A stretch of DNA of 64,000 nucleotides, from NCBI RefSeq assembly GCF_002812125.1, contig NZ_NPDQ01000002.1:372001-436000 (forward strand). The letters are read 5' to 3'. The first letter of the stretch is position 1. Every line of letters begins with the position of its first letter. Source of the DNA: Leptospira brenneri. GTDB taxonomy: Bacteria > Spirochaetota > Leptospiria > Leptospirales > Leptospiraceae. A program made the position numbers and the translations under genes. The notes under the pieces were generated by a model that was not told the DNA's origin, searched no databases, and saw nothing but the letters and a program-made list of their open reading frames with translations. This document shows, in pieces, positions 16,902-25,753 of this stretch.

Positions 16902-17914
16902 TCTTTTTTTTCCGGTGTTAAGTCTAATTTTGTTTTGGTTCCCGGTTTTTCGGAAATCATTTTTGCAACAAGGAGAGGGATCTCTGGATTTCTTTTGCCC
17001 GTAGAAAGGTAAAATTCTTCTAATAAATCAATTCCTTTTTGGGAAAGATTTTGTAAGTGAAAGATTGTGGCTTCCGTGATGATTGAAGTTTCGGTAATTC
17101 TATCTGGATTATTTGACTTCGCTTGTCTGAGTAGTGACAAAGCACCTACATAATCTTTTTTATAATACTTCCCAAGACCACGTAAAAAATTCTCCTCTCT
17201 AGGAGTGAATTGAATTCCCACTTTGTAAGTTGGATCTTTCGTGATGGTTATGAGTTTGTCGAGTCCACTAGCATCACCAGCTAACATAGTATTGAAGGTG
17301 AGTAACCAAATATAAACGGTTTGGAACTCTGGGGAGAGTTTAGAACGATCCAAACTTCCATACTCATTGATGAGAACTTGTGGACGTTTTACTTGGCGGT
17401 GTGTTTCTCCAAGGAATAACAATACTTTGTTATTTTCCCAGTCAGAAAATGGAGAGGAGGCAAAGGACTCGGCAGTCCTTGCATTCCAAAATATGGAATC
17501 CAAAGTGGAATCCGCAAGAACAGAAGATCCTAGAAAATCTTTGAATTCGGATCCCAAATGTAAAATCAAACTATCGTGATCGAAATAGATTCCAATTCGA
17601 TATAAATTCCAAAATAAACTTCGGGCAATCAAATGAAAAGCAACGGGGTCAGTGGGATCTTTTTCCGAATAGGTGGTTGCAATCGATTGGAAGTCTTCTA
17701 TGTCCTTTTCTTTCAGATTTCCTGATTTCCAAAGTTCGATTGTTTTTTCTTTGGTTTTTTCCGCTCTGACACTTTGGTCTTTTGCAAAAAGAAAATAAAT
17801 TTCTTTTCTATAGGTAAACCCTAACACGGACAGACCAAGCGCTAAAACCAATAGAAATAGCGGGGTCTTTGATTTCTTCTTTCTGTGCGGTTCGTACCGG
17901 GAGTAAATCGCCAT
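16898..17914 (-). CDS. Membrane-anchored protein with TPR-like helices, 338 aa
   Basis: From the ATG at 17914 the protein begins MAIYSRYEPHRKKKSKTPLF, followed by a membrane helix (about 20-38), then a long helical extracytoplasmic or cytoplasmic region with TPR-like features (for example YYKKDYVGALSLLRQAKSNN). A longer open frame runs upstream to 18154, but that part is Ser-rich, antisense to the zinc-ribbon gene, and not credible. The gene is the first of the 17914-16073 unit, divergent from the envelope operon. No specific function. Confidence 0.7.
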   Translation of the reverse strand: MAIYSRYEPHRKKKSKTPLFLLVLALGLSVLGFTYRKEIYFLFAKDQSVRAEKTKEKTIELWKSGNLKEKDIEDFQSIATTYSEKDPTDPVAFHLIARSLFWNLYRIGIYFDHDSLILHLGSEFKDFLGSSVLADSTLDSIFWNARTAESFASSPFSDWENNKVLLFLGETHRQVKRPQVLINEYGSLDRSKLSPEFQTVYIWLLTFNTMLAGDASGLDKLITITKDPTYKVGIQFTPREENFLRGLGKYYKKDYVGALSLLRQAKSNNPDRITETSIITEATIFHLQNLSQKGIDLLEEFYLSTGKRNPEIPLLVAKMISEKPGTKTKLDLTPEKKE

Positions 17915-17946
17915 CGTTGGTTCCCATTTTTTTTTGCCCTCCCCAC

Positions 17947-17975
17947 TTGACACGGCTTTTTCTTTGTGATTTAGT
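17947..17975 (+). promoter_or_regulatory. Promoter of the 17985-24239 operon
   Basis: TTGACA (17947-17952) is a perfect -35 box. TTTAGT (17970-17975) with 17-base spacing is a fair -10 box. The predicted RNA start (about 17982) lies only a few bases before the ATG at 17985, which would give a nearly leaderless mRNA unless another promoter is used. Confidence 0.5.
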
Positions 17976-17984
17976 GGGAAGGGT

Positions 17985-18164
17985 ATGGAAGATGACTTTT
18001 TAGATGATGACGAATTCGATGCTGATAGCCTCAACGAAGACGTCGTAACGTATGCTTGTGAGGATTGTGACCACCGTTGGGAAGCCGAAGGGGAGGATGA
18101 ATACCTCGATTCTTGGGAATTGATCTGCCCTATGTGCGGATCTTCTAATATCACCGAATTGTAA
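17985..18164 (+). CDS. Small zinc-ribbon protein, 59 aa
   Basis: An acidic N-terminus (MEDDFLDDDEFDADSLNEDV) is followed by a compact zinc ribbon with Cys25-Glu-Asp-Cys28 and Cys48-Pro-Met-Cys51. Such proteins usually bind zinc and contact nucleic acid or protein. GGGAAGGG just before the ATG can serve as ribosome binding site. One base separates its stop from the TTG start of the next gene, so it heads the envelope operon. The coding frame is intact and shows normal codon use. Function unknown. Confidence 0.75.
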   Translation: MEDDFLDDDEFDADSLNEDVVTYACEDCDHRWEAEGEDEYLDSWELICPMCGSSNITEL

Positions 18165-18165
18165 T

Positions 18166-18693
18166 TTGTCTTATTTTCAGTATATTTTTGGTTTTTTGAT
18201 TCTACCTTCCCTCCTTTGGGGTGAAGGTTCTGGTTTTTCGACCCTTTATGCAGAATTTAAAAAAGGAAATTATGCCACAGTATCCAAAGGATCCCTTCAG
18301 TATTTGAATGGGTCGGAAACGGAGAAGGATCCTCGGATTTTTTTTCTTTATGTTTCCACGGAAGAGAATTGGACCCAATTAAAATCTAAGGTGGTTCGAG
18401 ATGTTCCACCTAACTTTAGATCATCGGTTCATTATTGGAACGCTGTTTACCTATTTATGGAAAGAGCACTTGTTTTTGGTGAGCCTGATTTACTCATTGA
18501 ATGGGGAAAAGAATTTCAAAAGTCGGGAAAACAAAGCCCTAAGTATAATGATGCCCTTCTTTTGTATGGGTTAGGACTTTTGGACCTAAAAAACGAATCA
18601 GAAGCAAAGAAGATTTTTTCAGAAATTGAGGCCAACTCTCCCTCCAAATATGTGTTATCTCAATTAGAGGAAATCAAATCTTCGGGTAAATAA
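18166..18693 (+). CDS. Exported helical-repeat protein, 175 aa
   Basis: A TTG at 18166, one base after the preceding stop, is the apparent start: the product begins with a hydrophobic signal peptide (FGFLILPSLLWGEG). The remainder is helical, with TPR-like spacing (YNDALLLYGLGLLDLKNESE), suggesting a periplasmic scaffold or binding protein. The stop is directly followed by the ATG of the rsmD-like gene. No specific family recognised. Confidence 0.7.
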   Translation: MSYFQYIFGFLILPSLLWGEGSGFSTLYAEFKKGNYATVSKGSLQYLNGSETEKDPRIFFLYVSTEENWTQLKSKVVRDVPPNFRSSVHYWNAVYLFMERALVFGEPDLLIEWGKEFQKSGKQSPKYNDALLLYGLGLLDLKNESEAKKIFSEIEANSPSKYVLSQLEEIKSSGK

Positions 18694-19308
18694 ATGAAAG
18701 GGTTACGTATATCACAAGGTAAGTGGAAGGGTAAAGAAATTCCGTCACCACCTGATGTATCAGGCCATTTGAATTTTACCAATAGTCTAGTGAAAAAGGC
18801 AATTTTTTCTTTGATGGATTCGCGGTTACTTTCCTGGGGAATTGGTTTTGATTCGATTTTGTTTTGTGATTACTTTGCTGGTAGTGGACAGATTTCTGCT
18901 GAAGCTTATAGTTTATCAGCCAAACGACTTCTTACTTATGAGTTGGACCAAACTAGGTTCAGACAACTCCATTCTCTATTTCGCGGTCTTCCCAATGTTC
19001 AGTTGTTTCGGAAAGATGCAACCAAACATGCGCTAAAGTGGGAGATCGGAGAAGAAGAAGCTTATATTTTTTATTTGGATCCACCTTATACGTATTGGTC
19101 GGAAACCCCCACCAGAATGAAAGAGATGTTGGAGCAGCTCCATTCCTTTTGTGTCTCTTTAAAAAAACCATTTTTAATTTTATGCCAAATACCGGAACAC
19201 CAACCTACAAATAAAATTTGGGCGGATCTACCACATAAGGTGAGAGAGTATGGAAGCCACTTGATCATTGAAACAGGTTATGAAAATGCCGAGACTTCTG
19301 ATCTGTAA
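18694..19308 (+). CDS. rsmD: RsmD-family 16S rRNA guanine-N2 methyltransferase
   Basis: The 204-residue enzyme begins MKGLRISQGKWKGKEIPSP, like RsmD proteins, with the SAM-binding segment CDYFAGSGQISAEAYS and the catalytic YLDPPYTYW motif (DPPY). It probably methylates G966 of 16S rRNA (E. coli numbering). It directly follows the exported-protein gene, and its end overlaps the start of the PBP gene. Somewhat divergent from E. coli RsmD, so the exact target base is inferred. Confidence 0.82.
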   Translation: MKGLRISQGKWKGKEIPSPPDVSGHLNFTNSLVKKAIFSLMDSRLLSWGIGFDSILFCDYFAGSGQISAEAYSLSAKRLLTYELDQTRFRQLHSLFRGLPNVQLFRKDATKHALKWEIGEEEAYIFYLDPPYTYWSETPTRMKEMLEQLHSFCVSLKKPFLILCQIPEHQPTNKIWADLPHKVREYGSHLIIETGYENAETSDL

Positions 19309-21394
19309 AACAGATCGTTTTGTTTCTAGATCCATTCAAAATTTAGTTTTTATCATTTTATTTCTACTTTTTGGATCTCCACTTTTCTCTTTACCAACTT
19401 ACAATGAAGTAAAATCAGGATATCTACCTTCCGACATACAAGTATTTGATCGAACTGGAGATCTCATTCAAAGATATCGAATTAGAAATGATTACCGATC
19501 AGAAGAATGGACAGAATACAACCAACTCCCAAAATTTTTAATCGATTCAGTGATTCATGCAGAAGACAAACGTTTCTTTGAACATACGGGTTTAGATTCG
19601 AATGCACTTATATCTTCTTTTTGGAGTAACTTAACAGGGTCATCCCTTCGCGGTGCTTCAACAATTACGATGCAACTTGTTTCTCTTTTGGACCCAGAAT
19701 TAAAACCTTTTGAATCAAAACGAAAAACAATCTTTCAAAAACTAAAACAAATCCAAAGAGCCGTGGACTTAGAAGAAACTTGGTCAAAGGAAGAAATTTT
19801 CACAGCTTATATCAATTTGATCTATTTTAGAGGAGAATTAAGGGGAATCACTTCTGCAAGTAAAGGTCTTTTTCGAAAATCTCCTGAGGCTTTGACACCT
19901 AATGAAAGCTATTTGCTCGCGGCCCTCATTCGATCTCCTCAAAGTTCCATCGAAAAAGTAATCAAACGTGTTTGTCTTTTGAAAAAAGAAAGAGATGGGA
20001 TAGATGATTGTGAATCTATTTCTCGTTTGGTGAGAGAAAGTTTATTTCGGAATTTCGAGTATTCACAATACCCATCTTTTGTTCCTCTTTACACAAAAGC
20101 AGTTTTGGATTTTTCCAAAGGAAATGAAAAACCTTATTCGAAGTTGAATGTTTCCCTGTCTCTTAACTTCCAGAGAAAGGTAGAAGAGATTCTAAAACGA
20201 AATGTAAAAACTCTCGCAAATAAAAATGTGAGTGATGGAGCTGTGGTTGTAATCGATAACCGCACAGGCCAGGTTCTTGTTTATGTTCCCAATATTGGAG
20301 AAGAGAGTTCTGTTTCAAAACTCGATTTGATTCGAAGCAAAAGACAAGTAGGATCCACTTTAAAACCATTCGTTTATGCACAGACCTTTCAAGAAAACAA
20401 ACTCACTCCTGAATCAATTCTTTCCGATTCTCCTGTTGGAATCCCTGTTTACCAAGGAATTTATCGTCCGTTAAATTATGATAAATCTTATAAGGGAAAT
20501 GTGACGGTAAGACAAAGTCTGGGATCTTCTTTAAATATTCCGGCCATTCGAGCTTTATCGTTTTTAGACATCAACGAATTCGTTTCTGTATTAGAAAGGT
20601 TAGGAATCTCTGGGCTTCGATACCCAGAGTTTTATGGTCCCTCTTTAGCATTAGGAACAGCAGATATTAGTTTATTGGAATTAACAAATGCCTATCGAAG
20701 TTTGGCAAATGGCGGTCTTTATTCTTCGGTAACATTCGATCTTTCCGAAAATTCATCCAATCAGAGAAGGGTTTTTTCACCTATTTCAAGTTATATGGTA
20801 TCAGAAATTCTCGCCGATCGAGAGGCCAGATCTCTGGGCTTTGGTTGGGATAATTTTTTATCTACTTCTTATTATACTTCTGTTAAAACTGGAACAAGCC
20901 AAGATATGAGAGACAATTGGTGTATTGGTTATTCGGAAATTTTTACGGTAGGGGTTTGGGTGGGTAATCCGACAGGAAATCCTATGTTAGATGTATCGGG
21001 GATTACAGGTGCTGCTCCTGTTTGGCGTGAAACAATGGATTTATTTCATGAATCTCTCAGTTCAAAATTGAATCGTCCAGAAGAAATGAATTTAATAAAT
21101 CCAACTTCTACTTCGTCTAATGAGAGTAGAATTGAAAAGACAAAGTCACAAAGGATACTTACTCCTGTAAATGGAAGTATATTTGCATTGGATCCAGATA
21201 TTCCTTTGGGCCGTCAAAAAATCCTCTTTACTTTCAGTTCTTACGATATTTCTTATTCTTATTATTTAAACGATGAAAACATCGGTTCTGTCAGAGGGCC
21301 TTATCTCTGGGAACCGAAGAAGGGAGAATATCGTCTGCAAGTAAAGGATAGAGATGGTAAAGTTATCTCTCTTTCTTCATTTGAAGTTCGATAA
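19286..21394 (+). CDS. pbpC: Penicillin-binding protein 1C (bifunctional glycosyltransferase/transpeptidase)
   Basis: The ATG at 19286 is chosen because AGG at 19275-19277 is eight bases away; TTG 19268 and ATG 19280 are alternatives. A membrane anchor (about 15-35) precedes the GT51 domain with EDKRFFEHTGLD, GASTITMQLV and IRSPQSS. The transpeptidase domain carries STLKPFVYA (SxxK), SSLN (SxN) and VKTGTS (KTG). A C-terminal segment from RILTPVNGSIF matches the PBP1C-specific domain. It polymerises and cross-links peptidoglycan in the periplasm. The alpha-2-macroglobulin gene that often accompanies pbpC is not adjacent. Confidence 0.9.
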   Translation: MPRLLICKTDRFVSRSIQNLVFIILFLLFGSPLFSLPTYNEVKSGYLPSDIQVFDRTGDLIQRYRIRNDYRSEEWTEYNQLPKFLIDSVIHAEDKRFFEHTGLDSNALISSFWSNLTGSSLRGASTITMQLVSLLDPELKPFESKRKTIFQKLKQIQRAVDLEETWSKEEIFTAYINLIYFRGELRGITSASKGLFRKSPEALTPNESYLLAALIRSPQSSIEKVIKRVCLLKKERDGIDDCESISRLVRESLFRNFEYSQYPSFVPLYTKAVLDFSKGNEKPYSKLNVSLSLNFQRKVEEILKRNVKTLANKNVSDGAVVVIDNRTGQVLVYVPNIGEESSVSKLDLIRSKRQVGSTLKPFVYAQTFQENKLTPESILSDSPVGIPVYQGIYRPLNYDKSYKGNVTVRQSLGSSLNIPAIRALSFLDINEFVSVLERLGISGLRYPEFYGPSLALGTADISLLELTNAYRSLANGGLYSSVTFDLSENSSNQRRVFSPISSYMVSEILADREARSLGFGWDNFLSTSYYTSVKTGTSQDMRDNWCIGYSEIFTVGVWVGNPTGNPMLDVSGITGAAPVWRETMDLFHESLSSKLNRPEEMNLINPTSTSSNESRIEKTKSQRILTPVNGSIFALDPDIPLGRQKILFTFSSYDISYSYYLNDENIGSVRGPYLWEPKKGEYRLQVKDRDGKVISLSSFEVR

Positions 21395-21400
21395 TCAATC

Positions 21401-21826
21401 ATGCCAAAACCAGTCAAATATAAACATAAATTCACCCAACAAGTAGTTTGGGGTGAGATGGATGCCTTCGGTCATGTAAACAATGTTACGTACGTTAGGT
21501 ACTTTGAGTCTGCAAGAGCAGATTATTTTACAAAAGAAGGTTTGTGGGATTCTCCATCAAAACCAGTAAAAGGCGGACCCGTTTTAACACATCTAGATAT
21601 GGACTATCGCAAACAGGTAGTATTCCCCGCAACTTTGGAAATTACCTTAGAAGTAGATTCCATTTCTTCTAGAGCTTTTACAGTGGTTTGTTCTATGTGG
21701 AATGAAAATGAAGAATGTGTTTTGACGGGGAATGCTGCTTTTGTTTGGTTCGATTTTGAATTACAAAAACCTTCCGCACTTCCAGATCACTTCAAAACAA
21801 AATTTGGACGAGACCATTTGGTATGA
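21401..21826 (+). CDS. Hotdog-fold acyl-CoA thioesterase (4HBT/YbgC type)
   Basis: The 141-residue protein has the 4-hydroxybenzoyl-CoA thioesterase-type motif VVWGEMDAFGHVNNVTYVRY, with Asp21 as the likely catalytic residue. These enzymes hydrolyse short- or medium-chain acyl-CoA or acyl-ACP. It is six bases after pbpC and overlaps the phosphatase gene by ATGA. No membrane segment; cytoplasmic. Substrate not predictable. Confidence 0.88.
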   Translation: MPKPVKYKHKFTQQVVWGEMDAFGHVNNVTYVRYFESARADYFTKEGLWDSPSKPVKGGPVLTHLDMDYRKQVVFPATLEITLEVDSISSRAFTVVCSMWNENEECVLTGNAAFVWFDFELQKPSALPDHFKTKFGRDHLV

Positions 21827-23106
21827 TGAAAAAATCTTTCCAAGAACGATTTAAACTTGATGACGAGGTGATGAAGATTTCTCGGATTTGCCTTGTTGTT
21901 TTTTTTAGTTTTATCGGATTTGGAATTTTTGCTCCTACTAGTGAATTAGGATTATATGATCCAAAATGGATTCGTGTTTTACATGCTCTTTTAACCTTGG
22001 GATTTTTCTTTGCCACTTATTTTTCTGATTGGGTTCGTAAACATATCCAAACCATTATGTTGTTTTTCTTTTATACAATGAGCGCTCATTCCCTTGCTCT
22101 TTTGTATTGGAATTCACTTTACATTGGTTATTTGGTGGGAATGATTTTGGTTTTGTCTTGTATCGGTGTCAGTTTTGTGGATCGGAGATCTCTTGTTTCT
22201 TATTTAGGGACTGTCACTTCTGCGGGAATTCTCATTGGTCTATACACAAAGGAACCACAAGTAGATTTACCTTTATACCTATCAGCAATCATCACACCAA
22301 CTTTGGTTTCTTACCTTACTCTCAATATCCGACTGAGTTCTGTGGAAAAATTAAGAATCTCTGAGTCAAAACTCAAAGGTTTTCAGGATCGAATGTTGAA
22401 TGAATTGGAACAGGCAAATGAAACTCAATCCAATCTTGTAACTTCACAATGGCCAAAAACAAAAGGAATTAGGATTCATTCTTTTTTTCGATCTTTTGGG
22501 CAAGTAGGTGGTGATGCCATTAGTTATTTGGAAAGAGAAGATGGAAAGTTGGCTCTTTTTTTTGCAGATGTTTCTGGCCATGGAATCGCTTCGGCTATGG
22601 TTTCTGCCATGGCTGTCCTTGCTTTTAAAATTCATGCAAATGCGCCAGAACCATCTACTTGTTTAAAGTCGATTCATACCGATTTACAAGGGTTAGTTCC
22701 GAATAACCATATCAGCGCTTGTGTTTTATTTGTAGATACGGTGACAAAGGAAATTCATTATTCGATTGCGGGTCATCCACCCCTCATCCGAATCGAGAAA
22801 GATCTTGATCCAACCTTTATGGAGGGTAAAGGAACCCTCATTGTATCTTATTTAAAACTCAATTTGAAAGATTTTATAATTACTCCTAACGCCGGAGATC
22901 GAATTTTAATCTATTCTGATGGAATTTTGGAAGTTTTTGATGAGGCCGGTGAAATCTATGGAGATGAACATTTACTAACATCCATAAAAAATCATTCTGA
23001 CAAAAAAGGTGAAGAATTTTTGAATGCTTTATATGAGGACTCTATGTCATTTTCGGCAAAACGAATTTCCGACGATATGAGTATGTTACTACTGGAAATT
23101 TTATGA
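21823..23106 (+). CDS. Membrane-bound PP2C/SpoIIE-type serine phosphatase
   Basis: About five or six membrane helices occupy residues 20-175. A linker with coiled-coil tendency (about 180-205) leads to a PP2C-like SpoIIE domain with VGGDAIS, FADVSGHG, IAGHPP, YSDGILEVFDE and SDDMSMLLLEIL metal-site motifs. It likely dephosphorylates an anti-sigma antagonist or similar Ser/Thr-phosphorylated partner in response to a membrane signal. It overlaps both the thioesterase and the LptF/LptG gene by ATGA, so it is embedded in the envelope operon. Partner not identified. Confidence 0.9.
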   Translation: MMKKSFQERFKLDDEVMKISRICLVVFFSFIGFGIFAPTSELGLYDPKWIRVLHALLTLGFFFATYFSDWVRKHIQTIMLFFFYTMSAHSLALLYWNSLYIGYLVGMILVLSCIGVSFVDRRSLVSYLGTVTSAGILIGLYTKEPQVDLPLYLSAIITPTLVSYLTLNIRLSSVEKLRISESKLKGFQDRMLNELEQANETQSNLVTSQWPKTKGIRIHSFFRSFGQVGGDAISYLEREDGKLALFFADVSGHGIASAMVSAMAVLAFKIHANAPEPSTCLKSIHTDLQGLVPNNHISACVLFVDTVTKEIHYSIAGHPPLIRIEKDLDPTFMEGKGTLIVSYLKLNLKDFIITPNAGDRILIYSDGILEVFDEAGEIYGDEHLLTSIKNHSDKKGEEFLNALYEDSMSFSAKRISDDMSMLLLEIL

Positions 23107-24239
23107 ATTTGTTGTTAACACCATTTCTTTGGTTCAAAAGAGAGTTCATTCCGTTTCGAACTTTGGATCGTTATTTATTTTTAGATTTTTTTAAAACCTT
23201 TCTTGGCACTCTCATCATGTTAACATCCATGATTGTGATTTATAAATTCACAGACGTGATGAAGTATTTGGTTTCTTCCAAGGTAAATCAAACGCATGTA
23301 TATTTACATGTTTTATATTCTTTGCCATCGATGGTGGATCAGGTAGTGGCTCCTGCGCTTATGTTCTCTGTTTGTTTTGTCATCGGCCAATTCAGTGTGA
23401 ACAAAGAACTTGTGGCGATGATGGTAGCAGGGGTATCCTTCATACGTATCATCACACCAATTTTACTTTTTGGAATCGCAATGTGGCTCATTATGACTCT
23501 CTTTGGCCAAACGGTTGTGATACCAGCCAACAAAAAAGCACAGATAGAATTTAGTATCATGGCAAAGGGTTCCAATCGACTGATTGATTTTGTCTACCAA
23601 TTGCATATCAAAGGAAAAAAAGGATTTTATTACGTCTATTGGATCGATGAAAAAGAAAACACCGTAAAGGGTGGATTCAATTATATTGAAATCAAACCTG
23701 ACGGACATCCTACCTATACAGTTTCTTCGCAAAAAGCAAAGTTCATTCCTTCTCCTCATAGTTGGGTTTTGTATGATGCCGAAGAAGTACGATTCAATGA
23801 AAACCTAGAGCTTGTGTCTCGGATCAAATATCCAGAAAAAACTTATGACTTCCCAGAAGATTTGGCTTATTTTTCCAAACCAATTCGTAACCCAGAAGAA
23901 ATGAATTTTTTTGAATTAGCAGATGAAATTGAATCTAGAATTACTAAAGGAATCCCTTTTCGAAACGTAATCATCCAACAACACATGGCTTTTGCCATGC
24001 CACTCATGGCTTTTGTTGTAGTAACCTTAGGGGCACTTGCTGGTGCCATCACCAAACGTTCCGCAGGTGTAGCGAGTTTGGGCCTTACCATTGCAGTTGT
24101 ACTTTTGTATTATATTTTAAATTCAACAGCCAAAACTTTGGCTGAGAACGGTGCCTTACCCATTTGGATTGGAATGTGGATGACACCGGTAATTTTTACT
24201 TCCGCAGCGTACTTTTTGTATAGAAGAATGAATATTTAA
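23103..24239 (+). CDS. LptF/LptG family lipopolysaccharide export permease
   Basis: The 378-residue protein has the LptF/LptG (YjgP/YjgQ) layout: three N-terminal helices (about 28-150), a periplasmic beta-jellyroll region (about 165-285), and three C-terminal helices (about 290-375). It would partner LptB and the other permease to extract LPS from the inner membrane. The second permease and lptB are not in the window. It ends the plus-strand operon; a hairpin lies directly after the stop. I cannot tell LptF from LptG by sequence alone. Confidence 0.88.
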   Translation: MNLLLTPFLWFKREFIPFRTLDRYLFLDFFKTFLGTLIMLTSMIVIYKFTDVMKYLVSSKVNQTHVYLHVLYSLPSMVDQVVAPALMFSVCFVIGQFSVNKELVAMMVAGVSFIRIITPILLFGIAMWLIMTLFGQTVVIPANKKAQIEFSIMAKGSNRLIDFVYQLHIKGKKGFYYVYWIDEKENTVKGGFNYIEIKPDGHPTYTVSSQKAKFIPSPHSWVLYDAEEVRFNENLELVSRIKYPEKTYDFPEDLAYFSKPIRNPEEMNFFELADEIESRITKGIPFRNVIIQQHMAFAMPLMAFVVVTLGALAGAITKRSAGVASLGLTIAVVLLYYILNSTAKTLAENGALPIWIGMWMTPVIFTSAAYFLYRRMNI

Positions 24240-24268
24240 AACTAGTTGATTTTTAGTTCTAAATATTC
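24230..24268. terminator. Bidirectional hairpin between convergent genes
   Basis: GAATATTTAAAACT (24230-24243) and AGTTCTAAATATTC (24255-24268) form a 14-base inverted repeat with one mismatch, beginning inside the last codons of the permease gene. It lies before the convergent FAD-oxidase gene end at 24307 and could terminate both transcripts, though it lacks a long T-run. Confidence 0.55.
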
Positions 24269-24306
24269 ATGCTCTGCTTAAGTTTGTTTTAATGACCGTT
24301 AAAGAT

Positions 24307-25752
24307 TTAATTCTCTGTTAAAAACACTCGTTTGTAGAGATCGGTTTGTAAAATTCCTTTTGGATCGTATTTTTTCTTCAAAGAGTAAAATCTTTTTAAA
24401 TTGTCCTTAGGGAAATAAGATTCCATCACTCGTTTACGAAGAGTGGAATCTTTTGCAAAATAAAATCTACCTTTGTGTTTTAAAACAATTTCATCCATCT
24501 CTTTACAAAGAGACCAAAGTTTTTCTCTATTTCCTTTCGTTACAGGAAAATCCATCGCCATAGAGAATCCATCTACAGCATGTGTGAGTAAAAATGGATC
24601 TGGTTTGTGTTTTTTGAAAACAGAAAGATAATTCACAATCCCACGTTCTTGACAAATAGTGAAAATTTCACGGAACGCTTGTTTTGCGTTTTCCTTCGGA
24701 ATGAATACTTGGTATTGGATCATTGCTCCTGGTTTATATACAAATTTCCAATTCGGAACATAGTCTAAAAGAAACGCATATTCTGCATGTCCTTGGTAGT
24801 ATGCTTTATTGTTTACTAGAATACTCGCAATGCATTTTGCCAAATTAATGAGGCGCATTCCTAAATTAAAACTGAAAGGACGCATGAGGATCCACATCCA
24901 CTTTTTAGGAATTACATAGAATAGGCGGGAGGGGAGGTGTTGTCTTTCTAACAAACAGTTACCTGGAAAATCAGGATCTTCTCCTTCTTTTAGGTTGGTA
25001 GCCTTATGAATTTGGCCGCGACCCATCGCTTTCCCTGAAGCAAAAGCATCAATCCAACCAACTAAATAATCAGAAGATTTGTAATGTTCTTCAAAATATG
25101 CAAATAACTCATCAAAGTTTCTTACATAAACTGGATCAATTTTCATTTTGCCAGCGTAGATCGGTTTCATTTTGATTTGCACTGTTAAGAAACAACCTAA
25201 CATTCCAAAGCCGGAAATGGCAGAATAAAATAGGTCTGTATTTTTTTTAGGAGAACAAACTAAGATATCTCCTTTTGCAGTGAGAAAAGTAAATTCTTTG
25301 ATGTGTTCGCCGATGGTTCCCACTTTAAAATTATTTTTCCCATGAATGTTCATGGAAAGGGCCCCACCAAGTGTAGGCATCATGGTTCCAGAAACTACTG
25401 GAGGCCAATATCCGTTTTCAATTCCGGTTTCCCAAAGGTCTTTGATCCTTGCTCCTGATTGAACTGTCATCACACCAGTTTTTACATTAAAATCTAAAAC
25501 TTTATTAAAATGAGTTAGATCTAAAACGATTCCATCTGTATTTGTTGAGGCATCCCCATAACTACAACCGCCACCACGTAACGCGACTTTGGTGCCTGTT
25601 TGGTTCGCCCAAACAAGTAGTTCTTTGATTTCTTCTTCTGTTTCTGGGCGAAATACTGGCGATAGGGAAAAGGAACTCATTCCCCAAGCTTCAACTTTTT
25701 CCTTTTGAGGTATTTTTAAATCAGAAATGGATTTTGTTTTTTTTGCTACCAT
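24307..25752 (-). CDS. DprE1-like FAD-linked oxidoreductase
   Basis: The 481-residue flavoenzyme matches decaprenylphosphoryl-ribose 2'-oxidase DprE1 along its length: RGGGCSYGD (Tyr65), [38 protein letters not shown], and the active-site Lys434 in [10 protein letters not shown]. The segment aligned with the Mycobacterium NICVDFP motif reads SMAMDFP, so the Cys387 position is Ala399. DprE1 oxidises a polyprenyl-phosphate pentose at C2 before DprE2 reduces it. The DprE2-like gene is immediately upstream. DHCR24-like oxidases are more distant relatives. The natural substrate in this organism is unknown. Confidence 0.83.
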   Translation of the reverse strand: MVAKKTKSISDLKIPQKEKVEAWGMSSFSLSPVFRPETEEEIKELLVWANQTGTKVALRGGGCSYGDASTNTDGIVLDLTHFNKVLDFNVKTGVMTVQSGARIKDLWETGIENGYWPPVVSGTMMPTLGGALSMNIHGKNNFKVGTIGEHIKEFTFLTAKGDILVCSPKKNTDLFYSAISGFGMLGCFLTVQIKMKPIYAGKMKIDPVYVRNFDELFAYFEEHYKSSDYLVGWIDAFASGKAMGRGQIHKATNLKEGEDPDFPGNCLLERQHLPSRLFYVIPKKWMWILMRPFSFNLGMRLINLAKCIASILVNNKAYYQGHAEYAFLLDYVPNWKFVYKPGAMIQYQVFIPKENAKQAFREIFTICQERGIVNYLSVFKKHKPDPFLLTHAVDGFSMAMDFPVTKGNREKLWSLCKEMDEIVLKHKGRFYFAKDSTLRKRVMESYFPKDNLKRFYSLKKKYDPKGILQTDLYKRVFLTEN

Positions 25753-25753
25753 G

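Noticed and set aside
17915..18154. Ser-rich N-terminal extension of the minus-strand gene at 16898-17914
   Set aside because: It is antisense to the zinc-ribbon gene with CxxC pairs and a promoter, has odd composition, and MAIYSRYEPH at 17914 gives a sensible start before a membrane helix.
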